Shown in pieces: positions 7,074 through 15,056 of a stretch of DNA of 36,584 bases. The stretch is from an uncultured Campylobacter sp. (GTDB taxonomy: Bacteria; Campylobacterota; Campylobacteria; Campylobacterales; Campylobacteraceae): positions 1 through 36,584 of the forward strand of contig NZ_CALIIS010000210.1 of the NCBI RefSeq assembly GCF_938017705.1. The letters run 5' to 3'. The notes beneath the pieces are model-generated. The model had not been told where the DNA came from, did not search any database, and saw only the letters and a list, made by a program, of their open reading frames with translations. The first letter of the stretch is position 1, and each line of letters starts with the position of its first letter. A program made the translations under genes and the position numbers.

Positions 7074-7738
7074 ACGAAACAAGCAGAATTCTAGAGCTTG
7101 TTAGCAGCTCGCTAGAGCCGATGGCACTAGCCCTGCTGCAAGTTACGATCCCGCTTACGATAATCTCATTTCTGCTCGGGCTCGTGCTTGCGGTGCTGAC
7201 GGCGGTCGCACGCATCGCAAATTTTAAAATTTTAAAGCAGCTAAGCGAAATTTATATTTGGATTTTTCGCGGCACTCCGCTTTTGGTGCAGCTTTTTATC
7301 GTCTATTTCGGGCTTCCAATCGTTGGGATCACACTTGATGTTTGGGCTGCTGCGATCATTACCTTTAGCCTCAATATCGGCGCTTACGCTTCAGAGGCGG
7401 TGCGAGCTGCGATCCTATCAGTGCCAAAGGGGCAATGGGAGGCGGCTACCTCGCTAGGCATGAGCTATGCTCAAATCCTGCGCCGCATTATCGCTCCGCA
7501 AGCCGCTCGCATATCGCTGCCGCCGCTATCAAATATATTTATTTCTACACTTAAAGACACTTCGCTCGTAGCCTCGATTACGATGGTCGATATGTTTATG
7601 GTCGCTCAACGTATCGCCGCACGGGCATTCGATCCGCTTACGCTATACGTGCTGGCGGCGCTATTTTATCTAGCAGTCTGCACCCTTCTTACGTTCTTAC
7701 AATCCAAGCTAGAGCGACGATTTTCAAGGTTCGTGTGA
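7070..7738 (+). CDS. Amino acid ABC transporter permease (HisM/GlnP family)
   Basis: 222 residues with about five membrane segments. The cytoplasmic EAA loop, which docks on the ATPase, is seen at EAVRAAILSVPKGQWEAATS (about residue 112), followed by LGMSYAQILRRIIAPQAAR. IWIFRGTPLLVQLF near 60 is a family signature of polar amino acid permeases. Its start overlaps the upstream stop by 4 nt and its stop touches the ATPase start, so the three products are likely made in a coupled way. It should form a homodimer in the inner membrane. Confidence 0.93.
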   Translation: MNETSRILELVSSSLEPMALALLQVTIPLTIISFLLGLVLAVLTAVARIANFKILKQLSEIYIWIFRGTPLLVQLFIVYFGLPIVGITLDVWAAAIITFSLNIGAYASEAVRAAILSVPKGQWEAATSLGMSYAQILRRIIAPQAARISLPPLSNIFISTLKDTSLVASITMVDMFMVAQRIAARAFDPLTLYVLAALFYLAVCTLLTFLQSKLERRFSRFV

Positions 7739-8472
7739 TGATAAAATTTACGAACTTAACTAAGCGCTTCGGCGATCACGTCGTGCTAAATGGGCTAAGC
7801 TTAGAATTTCGCGACGGGCAAACGACAGTGATTTTAGGAAGCTCCGGCTCCGGCAAATCTACGATGCTGCGCTGCATAAATCTGCTCGAAATTCCAAGCG
7901 GCGGCGAGCTACAGCTAGGCGAGTTTAAGATAAATTTCGATGCTCCGCATAAAACAAGCGAATATCATCCATTCCGCGCGCATACGGGCATGGTTTTTCA
8001 AAGCTTCAATCTCTTTCCGCACCTCAACGTCTTGCAAAACGTTATCGAAGCGCCCATACACGTGCTAAAGCAGCCACGCGAGCTTGCCGAGGCAAATGCA
8101 ATGGTATTGCTAAAAAAAGTCGGCATGGCGGATAAAGCTGGCGCGTATCCGGCTCGCCTCTCCGGCGGTCAGAGCCAGCGCGTGGCGATCGCGCGAGCGC
8201 TTGCGATGCAGCCTGAGTTTTTGCTGCTGGATGAGCCTACGAGTGCGCTTGATCCCGAGCTTGAGGCGCAGGTGCTAAAGACTATAGCCGAGCTTGCCGC
8301 AGAGGATCGCTCGCTTATCATCGTCACGCACAATATGGGCTTTGCACGCAAGATCGCAGATAGAATTTTATTCTTAGACGGCGGAGTTATCGCATTCGAC
8401 GGCGACGCAGAGGAATTCTTCGGTAGCGGCGACGAGCGCATAGCTAAATTTATCGGAGCGATGAGCTTTTAA
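7738..8472 (+). CDS. Amino acid ABC transporter ATP-binding protein
   Basis: 244 residues from the ATG at 7738 (TGATG overlap with the permease stop); a GTG at 7735 would add one residue. All nucleotide-binding motifs are present: Walker A GSSGSGKST near 36, Q-loop MVFQSFNLFPHLNV near 90, signature LSGGQSQRVAIARAL near 142, Walker B FLLLDEPTSALDPE near 162 and the switch His in IIVTHN near 196. It energises import by the permease and the two binding proteins. It belongs to the GlnQ/HisP-like polar amino acid class. Confidence 0.94.
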   Translation: MIKFTNLTKRFGDHVVLNGLSLEFRDGQTTVILGSSGSGKSTMLRCINLLEIPSGGELQLGEFKINFDAPHKTSEYHPFRAHTGMVFQSFNLFPHLNVLQNVIEAPIHVLKQPRELAEANAMVLLKKVGMADKAGAYPARLSGGQSQRVAIARALAMQPEFLLLDEPTSALDPELEAQVLKTIAELAAEDRSLIIVTHNMGFARKIADRILFLDGGVIAFDGDAEEFFGSGDERIAKFIGAMSF

Positions 8473-8497
8473 ATCCATTAAATTTTAAGGAGAAAAG

Positions 8498-9634
8498 ATG
8501 AAAATAGATACCCTAATCGTAAAGGGCATAGAGGCCAAGTCCAACCCCCACAATGCGGTGATTCCGCCGATATATCTAGCCAGCACCTTCGTGCAAGAAA
8601 GCCTGGATGATTTCGGCAAATACGCCTATTCGCGCGGCGCAAATCCTACGCGCAACGCCTTCGAGGAACTTTTCGCAAAATTTGAAGGCAGCAAATACGC
8701 CTTCGCGCTAGCCTCGGGAATGGCGGCTACGAGCGCTGCGTTTTCGCTGCTTAAAAGCGGCGATCGCGTGCTGCTAAATAACAACGTCTACGGCGGTACC
8801 TATCGCTACGTAAGCGGGATTTTTAAAAATCAAGGGATCAATTACGACTTGGTGGACGATCTAAATTTGATGACCGAAATTCCAAGCGACGTTAAAATGG
8901 TCTTCATCGAAACGCCCTCAAATCCGCTTTTGCGCGTAACCGACATTGAGCGCATCAGCGAGCTCGCGCATAAAAACGGTGCGCTTGTGGTGATGGATAA
9001 TACCTTTTTGACCCCATATTATCAGCGCCCGCTAGAGCACGGCGCAGACGTCGTGGTTTATAGCGCAACCAAATACATAGGCGGGCATGCCGATCTGATC
9101 GCCGGCATCGTTACGACGAACGACGATGAGCTTGCCGCAAGAATTCAGTTTATGAAAAACACTCTGGGCGCGACGCTATCGCCTACCGACGCGTATTCTC
9201 TAATACGTGGGCTTAAAACGCTAAGCGTGCGCTTCGACCGCCAGAGCGAAAATACGCTAAAGATAATAGAATTTTTACGCGGCAATCCTGCGGTAGAGGC
9301 AGTAAATTTCGCGGGCTCGCATTCAGCTAACGAAAAAGAGATACAAGATCGCCAAGCCAGCGGCATCGGAGCGGTTATCTCACTGGTGCTTAAGCCGCAA
9401 TACGACTATAAAACTTTTGCGCGCAGCCTTGAGCTATTCGATCTGGCGGTTAGTCTGGGCGGCGTAGAGAGCCTGATCTGCCATCCTGCGTCGATGACGC
9501 ACGAGAGCTATCCGCGCGAGCTGCAAGAGCGCATCGGCATCAGTCAAAATTTGCTGCGCCTAGCCATAGGCATCGAAAACGCGGACGATCTCATAGCGGA
9601 CCTTGCCGCCGCGCTAGAAAAATCTAAAAAATAG
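8498..9634 (+). CDS. PLP-dependent transsulfuration enzyme (cystathionine gamma-synthase / lyase family)
   Basis: 378 residues, normal for Cys/Met-metabolism PLP enzymes. The PLP lysine is in YSATKYIGGHADLIAG near 190. Other hallmarks are YSRGANPTRNAFEELFAKFE, ALASGMAATSAAFSLLKSGD, ETPSNPLLRVTD, DNTFLTPYYQRPLEHGAD and SLGGVESLICHPASMTH. Members split or join cystathionine, or release sulfide or methanethiol; the exact reaction (MetB, MetC, CGL or MGL) cannot be fixed by eye. A strong AAGGAG site precedes the ATG and the gene lies 25 nt after the ABC ATPase. This suggests imported cystine or a related sulfur amino acid is processed by this enzyme. Confidence 0.88.
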   Translation: MKIDTLIVKGIEAKSNPHNAVIPPIYLASTFVQESLDDFGKYAYSRGANPTRNAFEELFAKFEGSKYAFALASGMAATSAAFSLLKSGDRVLLNNNVYGGTYRYVSGIFKNQGINYDLVDDLNLMTEIPSDVKMVFIETPSNPLLRVTDIERISELAHKNGALVVMDNTFLTPYYQRPLEHGADVVVYSATKYIGGHADLIAGIVTTNDDELAARIQFMKNTLGATLSPTDAYSLIRGLKTLSVRFDRQSENTLKIIEFLRGNPAVEAVNFAGSHSANEKEIQDRQASGIGAVISLVLKPQYDYKTFARSLELFDLAVSLGGVESLICHPASMTHESYPRELQERIGISQNLLRLAIGIENADDLIADLAAALEKSKK

Positions 9635-10267
9635 GCGGCGCGGAGAATTTACGTAAGCTTGTAGAATTTTATACAGGCTTGTAAAATTTACGCGGGCTCG
9701 CAGAATTCATACCAAAATTTCGTCCAAAATCCTTATAGCTTCGCTGTGAGGCTATAAGGGCGCTCATCTTTACGAGCCGCCGGTTTAAAAAGGCCCGCCG
9801 ATCATTTCATTTTCTAAAAATTCCTTTTCGCAAAACCTATGTCTATTTTCTCGCGGGCTAAATTTTGTATGAATTTTCACTCGTTAAATTTCACGAGGGA
9901 CGCGGCTTTGCGTAAAATTTAAATTTAAAAATTCTGCCACTACGGCGTTGAAATGAAATTTTAATTTATACGCACGGCAAGATTTATCCAGACCTCTTGT
10001 TAAAACACATCGTTTAAATTTAATTTGGATAAATCTATCTAACCGCCGTTTGATATTGCCGAGTGGGGAGCTTAAATTTAATCAAAATTTTAAAGACGGC
10101 GGCGGATCTGTGCCCCACCGCGCCAGCTATTTGCAATCGCTCGGTTTAAAATTTGATGAGCCAAATTTTAAACTGGACAAATTTAAGCCCCGTCCTGCTC
10201 AAAATTTAAAATTTCGCGCCGTTTAAATTTCGCTTAAAATTTTAGCCGCGTTTTAAATTTAGCGTAG
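9635..10267. other. 633-bp intergenic region without a recognisable gene
   Basis: It lies between the convergent PLP enzyme and polA. It holds a degenerate tandem repeat at 9645-9712 and a 9-bp stem hairpin CCTTATAGC/GCTATAAGG (9731-9739/9751-9759) that may end either transcript. There are also two larger inverted repeats: AGATTTATCCA (9980-9990) with TGGATAAATCT (10026-10036), and GTTTAAAATTTG (10144-10155) with CAAATTTTAAAC (10162-10173). No frame with a ribosome site or family signature is seen. Confidence 0.7.
9645..9712 (+). repeat. Degenerate 19-20 bp tandem repeat, about 3.5 units
   Basis: Consecutive units GAATTTACGTAAGCTTGTA, GAATTTTATACAGGCTTGTA and AAATTTACGCGGGCTCGCA, then GAATTCATACC. 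The units are 19-20 bp and diverged, so this is an old tandem array just after the PLP-enzyme stop. Confidence 0.6.
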
Positions 10268-13072
10268 CTACTTCAGCTCGCCCCAGCGCTTGGCGATGTT
10301 TAGGCTCGTCTTTAAGGGCACGTTCAGGCTCGCCGCACTTTGCATAATCTCTTGCGCGCGCTCGCCGAAGCTCTGCGCCGCCTCGTCCCGCACCTCGAAA
10401 ATCAGCTCATCGTGGATCTGCAATATCAGCCGCGCTTCGCCACTTAGCAGCGGCGAAATCTCAACCATCGCCTTTTTGATGATGTCGGCGGCGGAGCCTT
10501 GAAATTTCGTATTCACCGCCTCGCGCTCGTAACTCGCATAGACCATGTTGTTGCGCGCGTTTGCGAAGTCGAAATAGCGCCTGCGCCCAAAAAGCGTGCT
10601 TACGTAGCCGTCCTCTTTCGCGTCTGATTTTATGCTTTGCAAAAAATCCTTGATCGTAGAAAACGCCGCGAAATAGCGCTCGATATAGCCCTTTGCCTCG
10701 GCGCGCGCGATGCCCAGGCTATCGCTTAGCTTGCCCGCGCCCATGCCATAGATGAGGCCGAAATTTATGCTCTTTGCGATCGTGCGGTGCGCGGGCTGCG
10801 CGTCGCCGAAAATACTGATCGCGGTGCGCGCGTGAATGTCCTCATCCGCCCTAAACGCCGCCAAAAGCGCAGGATCGCGCGAAAAGTGCGCGAGCAGGCG
10901 CAGCTCGATCTGCGAGTAATCAAGCGAAATCAGCGAGTAGCCTTCGTCTGCTAGGAAGCAATCCCGCACGTCCTTCGCAAACGTGCCGCGTGCTGGGATA
11001 TTTTGCAGGTTCGGATTTTTGCTCGCTAGCCGCCCGGTGGCCGTGCCGGTCTGCAAGAAATTCGATCTGACGCGGTTTTGCGGATCGGCCAGAGCAAGCT
11101 GTAGCAGCGGCTCGCAGTAGGTGCTTTGCAACTTAAACAGCTCGCGGTAGTCTAGAATTTTACCCACCGCGGGATGTAGCGCCGTAAGATCCTTCAGCAC
11201 GCTTTCGTCGGTGCTATAGCCCGTCTTCGTGCGCTTCGCCGCAGGTAGCCCAAGCCGCTCGAAAAGCACGGCGCCGAGCTGAGCGGGAGAGTTGATATTA
11301 AACTGCTCGCCGCAAAGCTCATAAATTTCATCCGTGAGCGCTCGCAGGGACTTTTCGTTGCGCGCGATAAGGCGCTCTATCATCTCCGCGTCGATCTTGA
11401 TGCCGCATCTTTGCATCTGCCAAAGCACCCGCACGAACGGGAACTCAAGCTCTTGCGCGAGCTTAAAAAGCGCGGGTTCGAGCAGCTGTTTGAGTTTAAA
11501 ATACAGCCTCAGCGTCACCCACGCATCCTCGCTCGCATAGATCGTAGCGGCGTCCAGCTCCACGGAGGCGAAGGTCTCGCCCTTTTTGACGACGTCGCCG
11601 AAATGAACAGTCTCGTACCCCAGATACCGCGGCGAGATAGAGTCCATCCCCACGGCGTTTGCGGGATCAAGCAGCCAGGCTAGCACCATCGTATCGGCAA
11701 AGCGCGCGGGCGGCTCGATATTAAAATTATTTTTCACGATCTCAAAATCGTATTTTAAATTTTGCCCCACGACATATCCACGAAACAGCGAGCCGATCGC
11801 TGCCTTTGCGGCGTCCAAAGAAATTTGAGCCAGAGCGCCCAAATAGCTATGCGCGAGCGGGACGTAGTAGGCGCGCTCCTCGTTAAATGCAAACGAAAAG
11901 CCCACGATCTTGGCACTTTTGCTGTCAACGCTAGTGGTTTCCGTATCGAAGCTCACTAGGGTATCGGCGCTGACGCCTTCGCACAGCCTCGCAAGCTCCG
12001 CTGCATCAGTGATACAAATAGGCTCAAAGGGCGTTTTAAAAGCGCTCTCTGAATTTGGTCCGCCGCAAGCGGAGCCGCCCGGGATAGAATTTTGCCCGTC
12101 TAACCCCCCTACCGCAGCGTCCAAAATAGAGCCGCCGCAAGACGGCTCTGCGGCAGAGCCTTTGCCGCCCGCGCCCAAAACGGAGCTTTTTGCGCCCGCG
12201 CTCCAAAGATCAAGTCCGTTCTGCTCCTGCAAGCTTAACGCCGAAAGAAGCCTATTTAGCGCGTAGTCTTTTAAAATTTCGCGGATTTTAAAAAGCGGAT
12301 TTTGCTGCGGAAATTTCGCGTCCTCCAAAGGCGGGATTTCCAGCTCGTCGTAAAGCGTGGCCAGGCGCTTGCTTATGTAGGCGCTCTGCTTCCCTTCTAT
12401 CAGATATTCGCGCTGTTTGTTTTGCGGCAGGCGGTCTAAATTTGAATAGATCTCATCGAGCGAGCCCCATTCGTCTAAAAGCTTCTTCGCCCCCTTGTCG
12501 CCGATGCCCCGCACGCCCGGGATATTATCGGCGCTGTCGCCGCAGATCGCCAAAAAATCCACGATCTGCTCGGGATAGACGCCGTAGCGCTGCAAGCACT
12601 CCTCTCTGCCGTAAAGCATCTTTTTGCCGTGGCTGTAAATTTTAACGTTTTCGCCGATGAGCTGATACAGGTCCTTATCGGAGGTAACGATGTTGATTTT
12701 ATGCGTGGCGCCGTGCTTTTTAACGACGCTTGCGATTAGATCGTCCGCTTCGTAGCCCTCGCGTCCGAGCGAGTAAAGCCCCATCTTTTCGATCATCTCG
12801 ATGCAGACCGGCAGCTGCTGCAAAAGTGCGGGCGGCGGGGCTTGGCGGTTAGTTTTGTAGTTCGGATCGATATCCGAGCGGAAGGTCTTGCCCTTGCTAT
12901 CCAGAGCGAAAATTATATAATCGCTCTTAAATTCCTTCGAAAGATTTGCGATGAAGCTCGCAAATCCGCTCACCATGCCGCTGGGTTTGCCGTCTTTTGT
13001 TTTAAGCCCGCTCATAGCGTAATAGAGCCTGAAAAAAAAGCCGAACGTGTCGATGATCGTGATGGTCTGCAT
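10268..13072 (-). CDS. polA: DNA polymerase I
   Basis: 934 residues, full three-domain form. Residues 1-~290 are the 5'-3' exonuclease (EADDLIASVVKK near 108, VDFLAICGDSADNIPGVRGI near 171). About 350-530 is the 3'-5' exonuclease with an intact DxE in FDTETTSV, so proofreading is likely active. The rest is the polymerase domain with LDYSQIELRLLAHFSRD, INFGLIYGMGAGKL and the catalytic LQIHDELIFEV near the C-terminus. Between the exonuclease domains, residues ~291-347 form a Gly/Ser/Ala-rich low-complexity linker that makes the protein longer than I recall for C. jejuni PolA (~880). The ATG follows GAGGA. It acts in Okazaki fragment processing and repair. Confidence 0.96.
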   Translation of the reverse strand: MQTITIIDTFGFFFRLYYAMSGLKTKDGKPSGMVSGFASFIANLSKEFKSDYIIFALDSKGKTFRSDIDPNYKTNRQAPPPALLQQLPVCIEMIEKMGLYSLGREGYEADDLIASVVKKHGATHKINIVTSDKDLYQLIGENVKIYSHGKKMLYGREECLQRYGVYPEQIVDFLAICGDSADNIPGVRGIGDKGAKKLLDEWGSLDEIYSNLDRLPQNKQREYLIEGKQSAYISKRLATLYDELEIPPLEDAKFPQQNPLFKIREILKDYALNRLLSALSLQEQNGLDLWSAGAKSSVLGAGGKGSAAEPSCGGSILDAAVGGLDGQNSIPGGSACGGPNSESAFKTPFEPICITDAAELARLCEGVSADTLVSFDTETTSVDSKSAKIVGFSFAFNEERAYYVPLAHSYLGALAQISLDAAKAAIGSLFRGYVVGQNLKYDFEIVKNNFNIEPPARFADTMVLAWLLDPANAVGMDSISPRYLGYETVHFGDVVKKGETFASVELDAATIYASEDAWVTLRLYFKLKQLLEPALFKLAQELEFPFVRVLWQMQRCGIKIDAEMIERLIARNEKSLRALTDEIYELCGEQFNINSPAQLGAVLFERLGLPAAKRTKTGYSTDESVLKDLTALHPAVGKILDYRELFKLQSTYCEPLLQLALADPQNRVRSNFLQTGTATGRLASKNPNLQNIPARGTFAKDVRDCFLADEGYSLISLDYSQIELRLLAHFSRDPALLAAFRADEDIHARTAISIFGDAQPAHRTIAKSINFGLIYGMGAGKLSDSLGIARAEAKGYIERYFAAFSTIKDFLQSIKSDAKEDGYVSTLFGRRRYFDFANARNNMVYASYEREAVNTKFQGSAADIIKKAMVEISPLLSGEARLILQIHDELIFEVRDEAAQSFGERAQEIMQSAASLNVPLKTSLNIAKRWGELK
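12032..12202 (-). repeat. Palindrome-bearing low-complexity linker inside polA
   Basis: This in-frame stretch codes for the Gly/Ser/Ala-rich linker. It contains two related GC-rich hairpins: TCCGC/GCGGA around CGCAA (12059-12073), and AGAGCCG/CGGCTCT around CCGCAAGA (12128-12149). Both share the core CCGCCGCAAG. A third GCGGC word follows at 12150. This suggests insertion or expansion of a small palindromic element at a tolerant domain boundary. Confidence 0.45.
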
Positions 13073-13182
13073 AATGGTCCTCGGATTTAAAATTTTAACG
13101 CGTAGTGTATTAAAATTCGGCTAAATTTACAAATTCCAAATAGGACTTGACCTACCTCATTTCAAAATTTTAAAATTTGCTA

Positions 13183-13188
13183 TATAAT
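13183..13188 (+). promoter_or_regulatory. Candidate -10 box for the DUF2249 operon
   Basis: TATAAT in TGCTATATAATCGCGCG, 28 nt before the ATG at 13217, within the 144-bp gap shared with divergent polA. The sequence closely resembles the -10 region at 5432. No clear -35 or FNR/NssR-type palindrome is visible. Confidence 0.5.
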
Positions 13189-13216
13189 CGCGCGAAATTT
13201 TAAAAAAGGATCAGGT

Positions 13217-13561
13217 ATGGATTTTTTCACAGACTGGCAGGAGTTTGACGCAGCGGGCGCTACGGTGAAATTTTATAAAAAATCGCAAGACGGCATAGAA
13301 TACATCGGCTTTGATTCGCGCAAATGCGTCCCACCAGAGCCTATGGTAAATGCGCTGGTGGCGCTAAATTTCGTAAAAGACGAAACCAAAAAGGTCGTCA
13401 TGGTCAATCATAAATTTCCGATGGGGCTAATCCCGAAGATCGAGTCTAAATTTGACATTGCACGCGAGGATCTGGACGGCGACGCGGTCAAGCTCACCAT
13501 CAGCCTAAAACCGGGCGCGGTCAATGAGGGCTTCGACACCGACGCGAAGTGCCACGGCTAA
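13217..13561 (+). CDS. DUF2249-domain protein
   Basis: 114 residues, no signal or membrane segment, so cytoplasmic. From residue ~31 it shows the DUF2249 signature: DSRKCVPPEPMVNALVAL (33-50), then a hydrophobic strand VVMVNH ending in a His, followed by FPMGLIPKIESKF. The first ~30 residues are an extra extension. The molecular role of DUF2249 is not established; it often sits near nitric-oxide or nitrate respiration and iron-sulfur genes. Here it precedes a COX1-like membrane protein and a DUF59 protein on the same strand, 17 nt and then a 4-nt overlap apart, clearly one operon. Confidence 0.65.
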   Translation: MDFFTDWQEFDAAGATVKFYKKSQDGIEYIGFDSRKCVPPEPMVNALVALNFVKDETKKVVMVNHKFPMGLIPKIESKFDIAREDLDGDAVKLTISLKPGAVNEGFDTDAKCHG

Positions 13562-13578
13562 AGGGCTTTAAAATTTAG

Positions 13579-14754
13579 ATGAATATCACGACATTTTCGC
13601 CGCCGTTTCGCATCGTAGGCGGCTATTTCATCTGCGGGTTTATCTTTTTGCTTCTAAGCGCGGCGAGCTTTTTAAAGGCCGATTTCGGCGCGATCCAAGC
13701 GCCGCAGACGGCGAGCTTTTTTCACGTATTTTTGCTCGGATTCGTAATCAGCATAATCATCGGAGCGCTCTATCAGCTTACCTCCGTCATCATCCAAAAG
13801 GAATTTTTCACCGTCAAATTTGTGTTTTTAAATCTCTTTGCTTACGCTGCGGGCGTGGCTCTGCTAAGCGCGGGATTGCTGCTTTCAAGCATCCCTTTGA
13901 TGCACGCAGGCGGCGGCATTTTACTGCTTAGCCTATTTTATTTTACGATCTGCTACGCACTAAGCTTCATCGGCACGCCCAAATGGAGCTTCCCCGCCGT
14001 AGCGCTTGCGATCTCGGCTGCGTTTTTAGCCGTAGGGATCAGCCTTGGCTTCGCGCTCGTGCTAGCGCTTAGCGGCGTGGAGATTTTCGGAGTATATTTT
14101 TCAGAAATTTTATCATATCACATATACTTCGTGCTGGGCTTCGTGTTTTTCGTCATCGTAGGTGCCGCGTGCGTGCTGCTGCCGATGTTTAGCCTGGCGC
14201 ACAATCTAAGCTTCGCACTAGCAAAAGCTTCGCTGGCGCTGTATCTGCTCGCGGGGCCGTTTTTGCTAAAAGATTTTGGAATTTTCATCGCCTTTGCCGC
14301 GCTTGCGAGCTTTGCGGCTCAGGCGATCTATATCCTGGCTAGGCGCGTGCGAAAAGCGATAGATTATTGGAATTTAAACGTCTACATCTCGCTGGCGGCT
14401 TTGGGATTTAGCGCGGCATTTTGGCTCATGGGTCGCGCGGATGCGGCGGCGTTTTGGCTACTATACGGCTTTTTGTTCGCCTTCATCGTCGCGCACCTTT
14501 ATAAAATCGCGCCTTTTCTCATCTGGTACCACTACGTCTCGCCCTTCGTGGGTAAGCGCAAAATCCCTATGCTAGAGGATATGATAATCAAAAAGATCGC
14601 CTACGCAGCCTGCGTGCCGAACGTCTTAGCGCTTGCATGCGCGAGCTTCGGAGCGCTAACGCCCGCGCTGATCTTGCAAGCGGCAAGCATAATTTTGGTG
14701 CTAGTAAACATCGTAAATATCTTTAACTACATAAAATTCGGAGAGGAAAAATGA
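13579..14754 (+). CDS. Multi-spanning membrane protein resembling NnrS / heme-copper oxidase subunit I
   Basis: 391 residues with roughly 11-12 hydrophobic segments over nearly the whole length. Histidines lie at or next to membrane segments at positions 49, 109, 181, 208, 306 and 318. The pattern FFHVFLLGFVISIIIGALYQ and its later echo HIYFVLGFVFFVIVGAACVL resemble helices of NnrS and COX1-like proteins, where such His residues bind heme or copper. It is not a recognisable complete oxidase: no subunit II or III genes are adjacent. Role unknown; nitric oxide handling or heme-linked sensing is the best guess from family and neighbours. The stop overlaps the DUF59 gene start (ATGA), so they are coupled. 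Confidence 0.6.
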   Translation: MNITTFSPPFRIVGGYFICGFIFLLLSAASFLKADFGAIQAPQTASFFHVFLLGFVISIIIGALYQLTSVIIQKEFFTVKFVFLNLFAYAAGVALLSAGLLLSSIPLMHAGGGILLLSLFYFTICYALSFIGTPKWSFPAVALAISAAFLAVGISLGFALVLALSGVEIFGVYFSEILSYHIYFVLGFVFFVIVGAACVLLPMFSLAHNLSFALAKASLALYLLAGPFLLKDFGIFIAFAALASFAAQAIYILARRVRKAIDYWNLNVYISLAALGFSAAFWLMGRADAAAFWLLYGFLFAFIVAHLYKIAPFLIWYHYVSPFVGKRKIPMLEDMIIKKIAYAACVPNVLALACASFGALTPALILQAASIILVLVNIVNIFNYIKFGEEK

Positions 14755-15056
14755 AAGTAACGAAAGAGCAAATTTACGACGCGCTTCGCGCCGTGGTGGA
14801 CCCCGAGGTGGGGTTTGACGTCGTGTCGCTAGGGCTCATCTACGACGTAGCGGTAGATGAGGCAAACAACGCCAAAGTCACGATGACGCTATCGACTCAG
14901 TCGTGCCCGCTGCATGAGATGATGGTGGAATGGGTGCGCGCGGGTGCCGAGAGCGTGGAGGGCGTCGGCGAAGTGGAGATCGATCTCGTCTTTGAGCCGA
15001 TGTGGAATATCGATATGGCGGAGGATCACGTCAAAGAGGCTCTGGGGCGTTTTTAG
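14751..15056 (+). CDS. MIP18/DUF59-family (PaaD/SufT-like) metal-sulfur cluster assembly protein
   Basis: 101 residues. It shows the family landmarks VVDPEVGFDVVSLGLIYDV (16-33) and LSTQSCPLHEMM, whose Cys52 is the conserved reactive cysteine of DUF59 proteins. The C-terminal segment VEIDLVFEPMWNIDMAED is also typical. Such proteins help load iron-sulfur clusters on target proteins. Its coupling to the COX1-like membrane protein and the DUF2249 protein suggests maturation or repair of a metal centre connected with them. The target is unknown. Confidence 0.85.
   Translation: MKVTKEQIYDALRAVVDPEVGFDVVSLGLIYDVAVDEANNAKVTMTLSTQSCPLHEMMVEWVRAGAESVEGVGEVEIDLVFEPMWNIDMAEDHVKEALGRF

Noticed and set aside
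9645..9712. Possible CRISPR array
   Set aside because: Units are 19-20 bp, adjacent without spacers and diverged; no cas genes are present. The same applies to the array at 15076-15300.
10144..10173. 12-bp inverted repeat GTTTAAAATTTG/CAAATTTTAAAC as a terminator or operator
   Set aside because: AAATTT-rich palindromes are so common in this genome that this one carries little weight; it has no U-run and no link to a promoter.
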